A stretch of DNA of 64,000 nucleotides, from contig NZ_JAGINK010000001.1 of NCBI RefSeq assembly GCF_017875955.1, positions 2,332,001 through 2,396,000 of the forward strand, given 5' to 3'. This stretch comes from Pseudomonas sp. BP8. GTDB taxonomy: Bacteria; Pseudomonadota; Gammaproteobacteria; Pseudomonadales; Pseudomonadaceae. Shown piece by piece: positions 1 through 7,923 of the stretch; position 1 is the stretch's first letter; every line of letters begins with the position of its first letter. The notes beneath the pieces are model-generated. The model did not search any database. It worked only from the letters and a program-made list of their open reading frames with translations, and was not told the DNA's origin. A program made the position numbers and the translations under genes.

Positions 1-39
1 AAAGTTGTAATTATTGGTGTGGAGTAAATTGCTCGGTCT

Positions 40-165
40 TGCCGGATAGTCGATGTACTGGATCGCCATCATCCACACACCGAAAATCAACCACAGCGGC
101 GCGGCGATGACGTTCACCACCGGGATGAACGAGAGGATCAACAACGCCAGCGCGCGAGGCAAGAA
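40..165 (-). pseudogene. cysZ fragment (sulfate transporter CysZ relic)
   Basis: The minus strand encodes about 42 residues that read as the C-terminal membrane part of CysZ, including [20 protein letters not shown] and AIQYIDYPA. In intact CysZ the YIDYPA motif is followed by D-N-H and about 60 more residues. Here the frame runs into unrelated sequence (R-P-S-N) at about position 39, and resemblance also stops upstream at about 165, so both ends are missing. No start codon or ribosome site fits a functional gene. This looks like a recombination relic, not an expressed gene. The CysZ identification rests on remembered family sequence. Confidence 0.6.
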
Positions 166-839
166 GCCTAATACATCGTCTGCAACCCACGTTAAATCAA
201 TGCCCTTCCCCAAGGGGGTTGAGCGGGAAACGTATCAGCTAGGTGGATATCGTGTGAAGGGGCAGACTGCGCGCTCCACTACTTGGCCTGGCTCGGGTTC
301 CGGGCGATGAAGAGCCGCCCGAGCGTAGGAGTGTCCTTAGGCAGTGGAGCATTTCAGCAAGGGGCGGAAGGAGAGTGGTTGTGGCACAACTACAGGCTTC
401 TGTAAGAGGGGCCGACCCCGGCAAACGGCGACAGGCCTTGTACGTGCTCCCAAAAAAAGTGAAAACCTCTGGGGATAAGGCCCACAGCCGATACCCACGA
501 ATCACACAAAATCTATGCACAAGTTATCCACAGGCGCTCACCTTGCAAAGGCCCCGAGACCGCATTATCTTGTATTGCAGGCAAGAGCTAGGCACTAGAT
601 GTAGTGTCCTTGCCAGTTACTGACCTCGGACGAGGTAGGAAGAAGAGTCTGCGAGTGATAGCGCTTCGGTCGCCAAACTTAGAACGCAATCACCCGCACC
701 ACCTGACACCACGGTAGCGACTACGCGTTAGTCCAGGGGACGAGCATTGAGCCAAACCGTGTAGCCTGCGTCAATGGCTTCCTGCTCGTTGGCAAGCCTC
801 TGGTCTGACAAATCTACCTTTGATTGAGATTTGACAACC
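166..839. other. Gene-free stretch with DnaA-type and NrdR-type motifs
   Basis: I see no convincing coding sequence here. Visible motifs are a perfect DnaA box TTATCCACA (524-532), a near match CTATGCACA two bases before it (513-521), and a palindrome CACTAGATGTAGTG (593-606) that resembles an NrdR box. This combination is typical of nrdA promoters, but no nrd gene follows. The stretch may be another relic beside the cysZ fragment, or part of an origin. Confidence 0.4.
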
Positions 840-1094
840 ATGACCAATACTAATCGAACCTCCCCTAAAGTCGCCAAGCTGGCTTCTGAGACGCTTCGTG
901 ATCCTGCTGCTTCCGCTATAGCCAAGAGCTTTGCTGCGTCTGCTTTGGCTCAGGCAAAAACTGGTAAGCAGACGAGCGCTGAGATGGAAGCAAAAGCTGG
1001 CAAGGCTTTGCAAAGCACCAAGTTCAGTGCTGATACCAAGGTGCTCGCAGCGTCTGTGGTAGCTCAATCCAACAAGCAGCGGGGGCGTAAATAA
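840..1094 (+). CDS. Small hypothetical protein, Ala/Lys/Ser-rich
   Basis: This encodes an 84-residue protein starting MTNTNRTSPKVAKLASE; a TTG three codons upstream (831) is an alternative start. The sequence is rich in Ala, Lys and Ser, has no signal peptide or membrane segment, and looks helical throughout with a basic tail (QRGRK). I do not recognise a family. Its TAA stop overlaps the ATG of the next gene (TAATG), so the two are almost certainly translated together. A rho-independent terminator follows the second gene, giving a compact two-gene unit. The size and overlap recall toxin-antitoxin or phage accessory pairs, but nothing in the sequence proves that. Confidence 0.55.
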   Translation: MTNTNRTSPKVAKLASETLRDPAASAIAKSFAASALAQAKTGKQTSAEMEAKAGKALQSTKFSADTKVLAASVVAQSNKQRGRK

Positions 1095-1411
1095 TGACCA
1101 TTCATGCAATTCTCACTGTGGACTTGAACGGTTCTGTCTCCACCGCTGCGCGGGCCAGGTTCTACGAGGTGCTGAAGAACCATCACTATGTGAAACACAA
1201 GCTCACCACCCTCTGGACCGTGCAATTTACACCCAGCACGACGCCTGCGAGCGCTGAACGGATTGCGCGAGAGCATGTAGCCCTCGCAGCTAGGACCGCT
1301 GGTATCACTGACTACGAGGCCCTACTCATGCAAGGAACTCAGCCGGCTGCTGAGTGGAAGGGAGCTCGCAGTTCCTCTACCCTCTTGACTGGCGCATTGC
1401 GGAGCTACTAA
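1094..1411 (+). CDS. Small hypothetical protein, possible Cas2/GhoS-like fold
   Basis: This is a 105-residue protein coupled to the preceding gene by a one-base overlap. The N-terminus (MTIHAILTVDLNG) reads as a first beta strand. A helix (ARARFYEVLKNH) and a second strand (TLWTVQFTP) follow, then an Ala-rich helix. This beta-alpha-beta order recalls small ferredoxin-fold proteins such as GhoS or Cas2, but I see no catalytic residue that would settle it and the assignment is tentative. A strong terminator lies 10 bases past the stop. No cas genes or CRISPR repeats are nearby, so a CRISPR role is unlikely. Confidence 0.55.
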   Translation: MTIHAILTVDLNGSVSTAARARFYEVLKNHHYVKHKLTTLWTVQFTPSTTPASAERIAREHVALAARTAGITDYEALLMQGTQPAAEWKGARSSSTLLTGALRSY

Positions 1412-1420
1412 CAGGAGATC

Positions 1421-1447
1421 AGGCCCCGCTACGGCGGGGCCTTTTAG
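1421..1447 (+). terminator. Rho-independent terminator
   Basis: A GC-rich stem (AGGCCCCG, loop CTACG, CGGGGCCT) is followed by TTTTAG. It closes the two small genes upstream. Confidence 0.8.
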
Positions 1448-1492
1448 TATCTGTTATGCGTATGACTGCAGGTCCAGCTATTAGCGTTTAAG

Positions 1493-1550
1493 ATATCAGA
1501 CACATGCGGTACGCAAGCTATCTGATACCTGTGGTGGGTTGTTGCGTACC
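1493..1550. promoter_or_regulatory. Nested inverted repeats upstream of the HEPN gene
   Basis: ATATCAGA (1493-1500) opposes TCTGATAC (1521-1528), and GGTACGCAA (1508-1516) opposes TTGCGTACC (1542-1550). The two pairs interleave, so either can form but not both completely. They sit 58 bases or more upstream of the 1608 start and are candidate operator or structured-leader sequences. Confidence 0.4.
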
Positions 1551-1607
1551 CCATATCCCCAAAACTAAGATGAACTGATCCTCCTACTGCCAAGGTAACG
1601 GATATCC

Positions 1608-2903
1608 ATGCCATCGAAGCAATTGCGACAAGCTCAGGCAGCCTTAAGTGTTTTGCTGAAAGCAGCGAATCTTATGACTGAGTATCAAGCTTCTAAGGCT
1701 TTCGGCTTTATGGAAAGTGTTTATAGGCAAGTGAAGACGCCCAAAGGCGATATAGTGTGTTTTTCCAATGCGGCGCTAGAAAGTTTTGAGCGTCTGAGTG
1801 GACTCGTCTGGCAAACGCTTTCGGGTAAGGAGTATGTCGACGCGAGTGATATTGATCTTGTGTGTAAAGAGGTTTTGGGGCGTTGGTACGAAGATGATGT
1901 TGTTGATAGCGTAGAATGCTTTTTTAGAGAGGTTGAAGACGTAGCAGTTCGCTGCGTGAGTGAGCATGAATTCTATACAGCTTTGAGTGGTATTGAGTTC
2001 GTGGATCTTGATGGTTTTAATATAGGTAGTGTGGTCATTAGTAAGCCTAGTTTCGGTGTGCTGAAGTCCAGTGTTGCTCAAGATGCAGTTATCAATGCCG
2101 CATGGAAAGAAACTAAACACGGCTTGTGGCTAAGTGCTCGGGTTAAAGGGAGTCCGAATAATGCAGAGCGTCGCTTCTTCGAATTGGCGAAGGCAACCTG
2201 TGGCTTGCTTGCTCTCTCTTGTGCTGTTTGCCTGAAACGCGGCGGAGCGGCAGTGCGCCTTGTGCCTGGGTTAGAAGGCCGTTTCAAACCGGGAGCGGTC
2301 ACATGGTTCTCCATAAATTCTAACTCTAAGCTCCTCCATCTCAAAACCAGCTTCGATGGTATCCAACGTTTGGACTTCACTAGAGAGCATGCTGACTCTC
2401 TTGTCGCTTGTGAGTGGTTTCAAGCAATTATTCGTATCATACAGTCCGACGCTAGGGGTGACGCGGAAAGTGCTGTATATCGCGCTCTTTACTGGTTCTT
2501 AGATGCTCAAGCAGATACAAGTCTTGAGATGAAGTTCGTAAAGTATTGGAGCTGTATCGAATGTATGTTTTCAATCAGTAAGTCTAAGGTGACTGAGCAG
2601 ATTAGAAGAGGGTTGACGGCTTTGCTTTGTTATGGCCGTTACCGTTACTCTAATCCTGAAGGGTGGGGCCTCATAGATCGGCGAATAGTTCAGCTCTATC
2701 AGCTTCGTAGTGAGGCAGTCCACGATGCTAGACATGATCACATCGTTTTGCGAGATGTTGTGGATGTTAGTAAGTGGGCGGCTTTTATCCTGATCGAGGT
2801 ATCAATGATGATATCCCGAGGGATGGTCAGCCGACTGCAGTTGAAAGCTGATGTGGAATGCATTCATAAGTTTCACGGCACAACACCGGTTAAATCAGTA
2901 TAG
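1608..2903 (+). CDS. HEPN (Apea-like) domain protein, probable defence protein
   Basis: This is a 431-residue soluble protein. The C-terminal third carries a HEPN-type motif, LRSEAVHDA, which fits R-x4-H, the RNase signature of many HEPN toxins. Before it is a helical stretch (KFVKYWSCIECMFSI) typical of Apea-like HEPN proteins. The N-terminal about 250 residues are unassigned. An AAGGTAACGG ribosome site lies before the ATG. The GC content is lower than the core genes, and the gene sits just upstream of two HNH nucleases on the same strand. HEPN RNases commonly act in abortive infection or anti-plasmid defence, so a defence role is inferred from family and context. Confidence 0.65.
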   Translation: MPSKQLRQAQAALSVLLKAANLMTEYQASKAFGFMESVYRQVKTPKGDIVCFSNAALESFERLSGLVWQTLSGKEYVDASDIDLVCKEVLGRWYEDDVVDSVECFFREVEDVAVRCVSEHEFYTALSGIEFVDLDGFNIGSVVISKPSFGVLKSSVAQDAVINAAWKETKHGLWLSARVKGSPNNAERRFFELAKATCGLLALSCAVCLKRGGAAVRLVPGLEGRFKPGAVTWFSINSNSKLLHLKTSFDGIQRLDFTREHADSLVACEWFQAIIRIIQSDARGDAESAVYRALYWFLDAQADTSLEMKFVKYWSCIECMFSISKSKVTEQIRRGLTALLCYGRYRYSNPEGWGLIDRRIVQLYQLRSEAVHDARHDHIVLRDVVDVSKWAAFILIEVSMMISRGMVSRLQLKADVECIHKFHGTTPVKSV

Positions 2904-3022
2904 TCAAACTCTGAATCTCGTATTGGTGACTCAGAGCATAAGTAGTACTTGTCAAAATGGAATAGGGTGCTCAGTCGTGGTCGTGTCGCCGGTGTTCCAA
3001 GAGTTATTCTTAAGGAGGAGAG

Positions 3023-4162
3023 GTGAAAGAGTGTGTGCTGTGTGATGTCGCGATTACGTCAGATAATGATTCTGATGAGCACATTATAATTAATGCCGTT
3101 GGCGGACGCTACAAGGTATCTGGTGTGCTTTGTATTAGGTGTAATAGTGGTGTTGGCCAGGCTTGGGATAGCGCTTTAGCAAAGGACCTTCACTCTCTTA
3201 GCCTGTTAATTGGAATAAAAAGGGAGCGTGGAGAGTTGCCCTCGTTAAAGGTTGAGAACCTCGACGGCGAGGAGCTATTGCTACATGCTGATGGTAGCAT
3301 GAGTCCAGCTAGAGCCACGTTCAGCCAAACTCCCGAAGGTTCTGGAGCGATGAAGATTGAGCTCGTCGCTCGTACTCCTGAAGAGGCGCGTAAGATACTT
3401 AAAGGTGTTAAGCGGAAGTATCCTAAATTTGACTTGGAGTCGGCCATTGCCAACTCTGGAGTGCAGTCAAGGTATTCAGAGAGCCCGCTGAATTTTATCA
3501 TGGAGTTTGGTGGTCCGCTATCGGGTCGCTCGCTCGTTAAATCTGTGCTTTGTTTTGCTGTAGTTAACGGGGTTGTACCCCAACATTGTATTAATGCCAG
3601 GCAGTATTTGCTGGAGGACGGAGCGGAGGCATGCTTCGGGTACTGGTATGAGAGTGATTTAATTCTGCGTAGGCCGGAAGGGATTCCACTTCACTGTGTG
3701 ACAGTGAGTAACCGGGGGACGGATGGTCAACTGCTTGGGTATGTAGAGTTCTTCGGCGTCCGGCGGATGGTGGTATGCTTGGCTGAGAGTTATTCGGGTG
3801 CGCCTGTGCATACTAGTTACTGTATTGATCCAAGAAGTTCTCAGGAAATTGATATAGAATTTGACCTTGGGCTTGATAGAGCTGATGTACATGCATCTTA
3901 TAACTATGGACGCATTCCTGATGGCAGCATTGAGCGAGCGTTTGATTGTATATTAAGTGAGGCCGTGAAGCGCTCAGCTCTAAGAGCAAGAGATCAAGCT
4001 ATTGATAGGGCAGTGCAATATACAATCAGCAACCTTGGTCTGGATGAAGGCGCCATTCTTACGGAACCGGATCTCGAAAAGCTTTCCGGATTACTCATGC
4101 ATGAGCTGACACCTTACCTAGTGCATATTATTGGGAATATGCGGCGACGGGCCCCGCGCTGA
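3023..4162 (+). CDS. HNH_5-type endonuclease-like protein
   Basis: This is a 379-residue protein starting with GTG just after a strong AAGGAGGAG ribosome site. The first 45 residues form a zinc-type HNH module: C-x2-C (CVLC), then EHIIINAVGG, then C-x2-C-N (CIRCN). This matches the HNH_5 family seen in many island nucleases. The remaining about 330 residues are unassigned and may sense or bind substrate. The gene lies 119 bases after the HEPN gene and 256 bases before a second HNH nuclease. Nuclease activity is a family-based inference, because HNH_5 proteins are poorly studied. An operon with the HEPN gene is plausible but not certain. Confidence 0.65.
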   Translation: MKECVLCDVAITSDNDSDEHIIINAVGGRYKVSGVLCIRCNSGVGQAWDSALAKDLHSLSLLIGIKRERGELPSLKVENLDGEELLLHADGSMSPARATFSQTPEGSGAMKIELVARTPEEARKILKGVKRKYPKFDLESAIANSGVQSRYSESPLNFIMEFGGPLSGRSLVKSVLCFAVVNGVVPQHCINARQYLLEDGAEACFGYWYESDLILRRPEGIPLHCVTVSNRGTDGQLLGYVEFFGVRRMVVCLAESYSGAPVHTSYCIDPRSSQEIDIEFDLGLDRADVHASYNYGRIPDGSIERAFDCILSEAVKRSALRARDQAIDRAVQYTISNLGLDEGAILTEPDLEKLSGLLMHELTPYLVHIIGNMRRRAPR

Positions 4163-4418
4163 CCTTGTTTACCTTTAGCCGTTCTCTTTGTCCTATAAAA
4201 AAGCGCGAAGCAGTTGGGGTGATGGCGTAATGCGTTAGTGGTCAACGCAGTTCTCAGGAAGGCAAAGGGCTCCCTACTGAGGAGTTATTAAGTATCACTG
4301 CCGATGCCGCTACGCTTATAATCGATTATCTTCATTTAGGCTCCATGCTACTATGGTGTGGTTTGAGTGAATGCATAGAGATGAAGTTTATGAAGCGAAC
4401 AATTGCAGGGAATAGCCA

Positions 4419-5594
4419 ATGTCAATGACTCCAGTGGAAGACGACGTATTTACTGCTTTTTTGCGAGAGAAAGCAGCAGAAGCTCAACGGGCCGTTAAGT
4501 ATAGGCCGATTGAGTTTTTAAAGATGCTCGGCTCAATTGGTGGTTACAAAACCGCCGTGTCACTGCTCACGAAACCTAAGGTTTCCAATGGATTTACCAG
4601 GCTCTTTATAGGGGGTAGGTTGGATTTGACCGTTGAGGCGGTAATTTTAGAGAGTCGATGGGCAAGGTTCTTTGATGATTACTTGATCTCATCTGCTGAA
4701 AAGCGGCTTAGCAATGTTGGTTACAAGGTCGTAAGACCAGACCAGAGTGCAGGTGCTTTCTCAGGGGGGATGGATGCAGCATCAGGAGCCGAGATGTTAA
4801 ATAATTCTTCTTATGATTCTGATGTTCAGAGTCTGTCATTTAATGTTGGGCAAGAATACACGAGGGTAGGGGTGCTCGCATTGCTCGGCATCCCTCGCCC
4901 CACTGGTGGTAAGTGGTACAGCGGGCATGTTTATCACGCTGGTAACCACTTTTTATTCTGTAATGTAGGCAGCGCTGGCAGGACTGGGCATAACTATAAT
5001 AATCACTACCTTGACAGTAGGTTGGTTTGGTACGCTAGATCGGATTATAGGCTGGGTCAGCCGCTTGTCTCTAAGCTTATTGGTCAAGAAGAGAGTGTAT
5101 TCGTCTTCTATCGTCAAAGTGATAGAGATCCATTTATGTTCGCTGGGATTGCTCTGCCATATGAAGTAGTGGACGCCGCTGATGGGGATCCTCTAAAGGT
5201 GGTGTGGGATTTTAGTTCTCAGCATATACAGAAATTAGTTGAGGGGGCAGTCTCTGCGACTGTGCTTGAGGGTGCTGCTTCAATGAAGATAGTCAAAGTG
5301 TATGAACGAGATCGTGGGGCTAGATTGCGATGTGTTAAGCGTTGGGGGCGAAAGTGCTTTGTATGTGGCTTTGAGTTTGAGAAGGTTTATGGGGAGTTAG
5401 GTAGGGGGTTCATACATGTTCATCACCTTAAACCTTTGTCGGAGCAGGGTGGGGAATATGATTTGAATCCAGAGCAAGACCTGCGTCCGGTTTGTCCTAA
5501 TTGCCACGCGATGCTTCATCGCTCAATGCCAGCCCTCACAATTGAGGAGCTGCAGCGTCAGATGCATCTGGCTCGTCTGCAGTCAAATGCTTGA
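4419..5594 (+). CDS. McrA-like HNH restriction endonuclease
   Basis: This is a 391-residue protein with three parts. Residues about 20-100 form a helical module (RLDLTVEAVIL) found in several HNH nucleases. Residues about 140-280 contain a DUF3427/SRA-like region (WYARSDYRLGQ, FVFYRQSDRDPFMFAG). The C-terminus is an HNH nuclease with zinc ligands (CFVCGF and CPNC) and the catalytic core HVHHLKPLSEQGG followed by NCHAMLHR. This layout fits type IV, modification-dependent restriction enzymes such as McrA relatives, which cut DNA carrying modified bases. No partner methylase is nearby, as expected for type IV. An AGGGA ribosome site lies before the start. Which modification it recognises cannot be read from the sequence. 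Confidence 0.75.
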   Translation: MSMTPVEDDVFTAFLREKAAEAQRAVKYRPIEFLKMLGSIGGYKTAVSLLTKPKVSNGFTRLFIGGRLDLTVEAVILESRWARFFDDYLISSAEKRLSNVGYKVVRPDQSAGAFSGGMDAASGAEMLNNSSYDSDVQSLSFNVGQEYTRVGVLALLGIPRPTGGKWYSGHVYHAGNHFLFCNVGSAGRTGHNYNNHYLDSRLVWYARSDYRLGQPLVSKLIGQEESVFVFYRQSDRDPFMFAGIALPYEVVDAADGDPLKVVWDFSSQHIQKLVEGAVSATVLEGAASMKIVKVYERDRGARLRCVKRWGRKCFVCGFEFEKVYGELGRGFIHVHHLKPLSEQGGEYDLNPEQDLRPVCPNCHAMLHRSMPALTIEELQRQMHLARLQSNA

Positions 5595-5679
5595 TCTGGG
5601 GAGCGGTGTTAAGAACCTCGACTATTCGCTGTCGCTGCCAGTGGCGCAAATTCCAGAATATCGCAGGCGGGGTCGTTAG

Positions 5680-5889
5680 CTAGGGTCGCAGCCGTTCTAT
5701 GGCTGAAGCTATTGCTTCCGAATTGGTGTCCAGTGCCTCTAGGATCGCCATCACGTTATGGTGGACGTTCAAGCTGCCCCGCTTTCGTATCCAGGCACTG
5801 ACCTCCTCCACCGAAGCTCTGAGGGCGATCTGGTTAAGGTGCAGCAATTCTAAGGTATCGGCCAGGACGGCCGCTTTATCATCATCCAT
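5680..5889 (-). CDS. Small hypothetical helical protein
   Basis: This encodes a 69-residue acidic protein (MDDDKAAVLADTLELLHLNQ...). It is helical throughout, with no cysteines, signal or membrane segment. I do not recognise a family. It lies directly upstream of the resolvase gene on the same strand boundary, 41 bases from the resolvase stop codon, and could be an accessory of that element. The ribosome site is weak (TTGAGATG). Codon use and composition are compatible with a real gene, but a chance open frame cannot be excluded. Confidence 0.45.
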   Translation of the reverse strand: MDDDKAAVLADTLELLHLNQIALRASVEEVSAWIRKRGSLNVHHNVMAILEALDTNSEAIASAIERLRP

Positions 5890-5930
5890 AATGTCATCTC
5901 AACAATTGTAGTGGCTTGGATTGAGTGAAG

Positions 5931-6491
5931 TCAGGTGCTAGCCTTCATCGCACGCTGGATGGTGCTCAGGCTTACACGCAATTGCTCAGCCGCCTTACGG
6001 AATGACAAGCCCTTGGTTACGCCGTCACCAGCGATAGCTGCTCGTATTGCTGCGTCATCCACTGTCTTAGTACGGCCTTTGTAGGCGCCTCTCTCTTTAG
6101 CCTTGGCGATACCTTCTCGTTGGCGTTCCCTGATCATAGCTCGCTCAAATTGTGCGACAGCTCCCATCATCGATAGCATCAATTGCTGGGTCGGGTTGTC
6201 CTCGCCAGTGAACTCCAACTGCTCCTTATCAAAGCGGATAAATATGCCCCGCTTGGTCAGGTCTTCTACCAGTTTGAGCAGGTCGGACAGCGAGCGAGCA
6301 AACCGATCAATCGAGTGAACGACGATGCTATCTCCCTCTCTCACGTACTCAAGCATCGCTTGTAATTGCGGGCGGTCGGTCGTAGCACCGCTCTCTTTGT
6401 CGGTGAAGACTTTATCCAGAGTAACACCATCAAGCTGGCGATCTACGTTCTGATCTATGGAGCTAACACGGATGTATCCAACTCGTGCCAT
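5931..6491 (-). CDS. Serine recombinase, resolvase/invertase family
   Basis: This is a 186-residue small serine recombinase. The N-terminal catalytic domain shows GYIRVSSIDQN (nucleophile Ser10), DRFARSLSDL and the E-helix region AQFERAMIRERQREGI. A C-terminal helix-turn-helix (SFRKAAEQLRVSLSTIQRAM) binds DNA. The length matches TnpR or Hin-type enzymes. Three TGTATTCAT repeats lie directly upstream, the expected position of a res site. No Tn3 transposase is visible nearby, so this is either an orphan resolvase of the island or a DNA invertase whose target I cannot see. Family assignment is firm; the exact role is inferred. Confidence 0.9.
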   Translation of the reverse strand: MARVGYIRVSSIDQNVDRQLDGVTLDKVFTDKESGATTDRPQLQAMLEYVREGDSIVVHSIDRFARSLSDLLKLVEDLTKRGIFIRFDKEQLEFTGEDNPTQQLMLSMMGAVAQFERAMIRERQREGIAKAKERGAYKGRTKTVDDAAIRAAIAGDGVTKGLSFRKAAEQLRVSLSTIQRAMKAST

Positions 6492-6502
6492 ACGGCTGCC
6501 TC

Positions 6503-6597
6503 TGTATTCATTTGATTCTAGATGCTGGCAGTGTGACTGTATTCATTAATAAAATCAAGTCTAATGAACACGGATCTCTGGGGTTAAGTGTATTCAT
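6503..6597. promoter_or_regulatory. Candidate res site: three TGTATTCAT repeats
   Basis: Exact copies of TGTATTCAT occur at 6503-6511, 6538-6546 and 6589-6597, and a related inverted sequence (ATGAACACG) starts at about 6564. Spacings of 35 and 51 bases and the location just upstream of the resolvase start fit recombinase subsites that would also autoregulate the gene. Confidence 0.5.
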
Positions 6598-6805
6598 CAG
6601 CTTGTGGTCGGTTGGGTAGAGCCTAAAGACTACAAAGCTAGGCTTCTTAGGACTTGGCGAGGTCATACCCGCAGGCGGCTATCTGGTAACCTCGATGCGG
6701 CGGTGTTTCGGCGAGAACACCCTCACAGTCTCTGTGCGGATCTTGTATAAAGTTAAATCCACTGGCGAACTGCCATCTTGCTTGAATCCCAGGATGGGGA
6801 ATTTG

Positions 6806-7783
6806 ATGCTTCGACTACTGCTAACTGGCTTTATCATGACGGCACTCCTTGCCGGGTGTCAGAATCAGCATTACTTGATTATGTGCAAGCCCCAGTACAG
6901 CGATAGAACTTGCAATCTCAGCGACCTCGATGCGAGGGGCTGTTCGTCAGCGAAAGCGACGGTTAGGACTTGCTCGTTTTTTGTAGACAGCGAGGTCCGC
7001 AGACAGCTAGCGCTGAAGCGGGGTCAGACAAATTCCCCAGCTTCGTACCTCAATTCTTCGGCAGAAGTAGTGAGGTTGGGAAGCAACGCTAGTGGGGGAG
7101 GTATCGTGTATGTTTACCTAGATTCATCCACGCCTAAGACCTACAGCCAGTCAGCGTATGACGCTAAGTCTTTGGTCAACTCCAGGGTGTCCCTGCTGAA
7201 ATTTGCAATGAGCCGCTACGTTAGTGATGTTGTCAGTGGCAACCAAAATACATCGGAGGGCGAGGTGCTTGCCGCCATTGCATCCCTGCAATCATTGGAG
7301 GCGCCATTGAAACGCATGATTGAAGATGGCGAAAACATGTTTGACTTTTACTCTTCTCAGCCTTCGATAGATTATGAGGCAATGGCTCGAGAGGTTGTCC
7401 GCAAAACTAATGATCGAGATCCATACCTTCGTGCCGGTGCGGAGATGGCTATTACTGAAAGCAAGCGTTATGAGTCAAATAGTCCGAAAGTTCGAGTAAG
7501 AGAGGCGGTTGAGAAATTTGAACTCCTTCATACTCTTGCTATCGCTCCCTACTCTGAGCAATTCGCTGAGCTCAAGAAGCAGGCTAGTGTTCAGGCTCGT
7601 GTTGCGGCTAAATCTGCTGAGCACAGGAGAGCTCAGCATAGAGCCTATGAGCAGGAGCAGCGGCAGGGAGGGGGCTTCGATAGTGGTGGGGGCTGTTCAT
7701 GTGCGGGCGGTAATGTGTGCTATGGGCCTAGAGGTGGTCGATACTGCATAACCGCTGGCGGCAATAAACGATACGGTATTTAG
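6806..7783 (+). CDS. Predicted lipoprotein with Gly/Cys-rich C-terminus
   Basis: From the ATG at 6806 (after a GGGGAAT ribosome-like site; 6794 is an alternative) the 325-residue product starts with a lipoprotein signal, MLRLLLTGFIMTALLAGC, with lipobox L-A-G-C. It should therefore be lipid-anchored outside the inner membrane. The middle is charged and helical. The tail is a Gly/Cys-rich segment ending GPRGGRYCITAGGNKRYGI. That tail resembles the short basic adaptor motif known from chlorovirus proteins and some bacterial toxins, but the match is from memory. Cysteines near the N-terminus (CNLSDLDARGC) could form disulfides. Function is unknown. Confidence 0.6.
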   Translation: MLRLLLTGFIMTALLAGCQNQHYLIMCKPQYSDRTCNLSDLDARGCSSAKATVRTCSFFVDSEVRRQLALKRGQTNSPASYLNSSAEVVRLGSNASGGGIVYVYLDSSTPKTYSQSAYDAKSLVNSRVSLLKFAMSRYVSDVVSGNQNTSEGEVLAAIASLQSLEAPLKRMIEDGENMFDFYSSQPSIDYEAMAREVVRKTNDRDPYLRAGAEMAITESKRYESNSPKVRVREAVEKFELLHTLAIAPYSEQFAELKKQASVQARVAAKSAEHRRAQHRAYEQEQRQGGGFDSGGGCSCAGGNVCYGPRGGRYCITAGGNKRYGI

Positions 7784-7923
7784 CGTTGGAGCAGTTTGAC
7801 AAATTCCACCTGGTCAATGAGCCTTTCTTACTAGCGGTCAGGGATCATTGGAAGGGAGGTTTCGCTGCTGCGCCATGAGCTAATTTCCGTGTTGGGGCAG
7901 GCTAGCGTTCCGCCCCAAAACTT

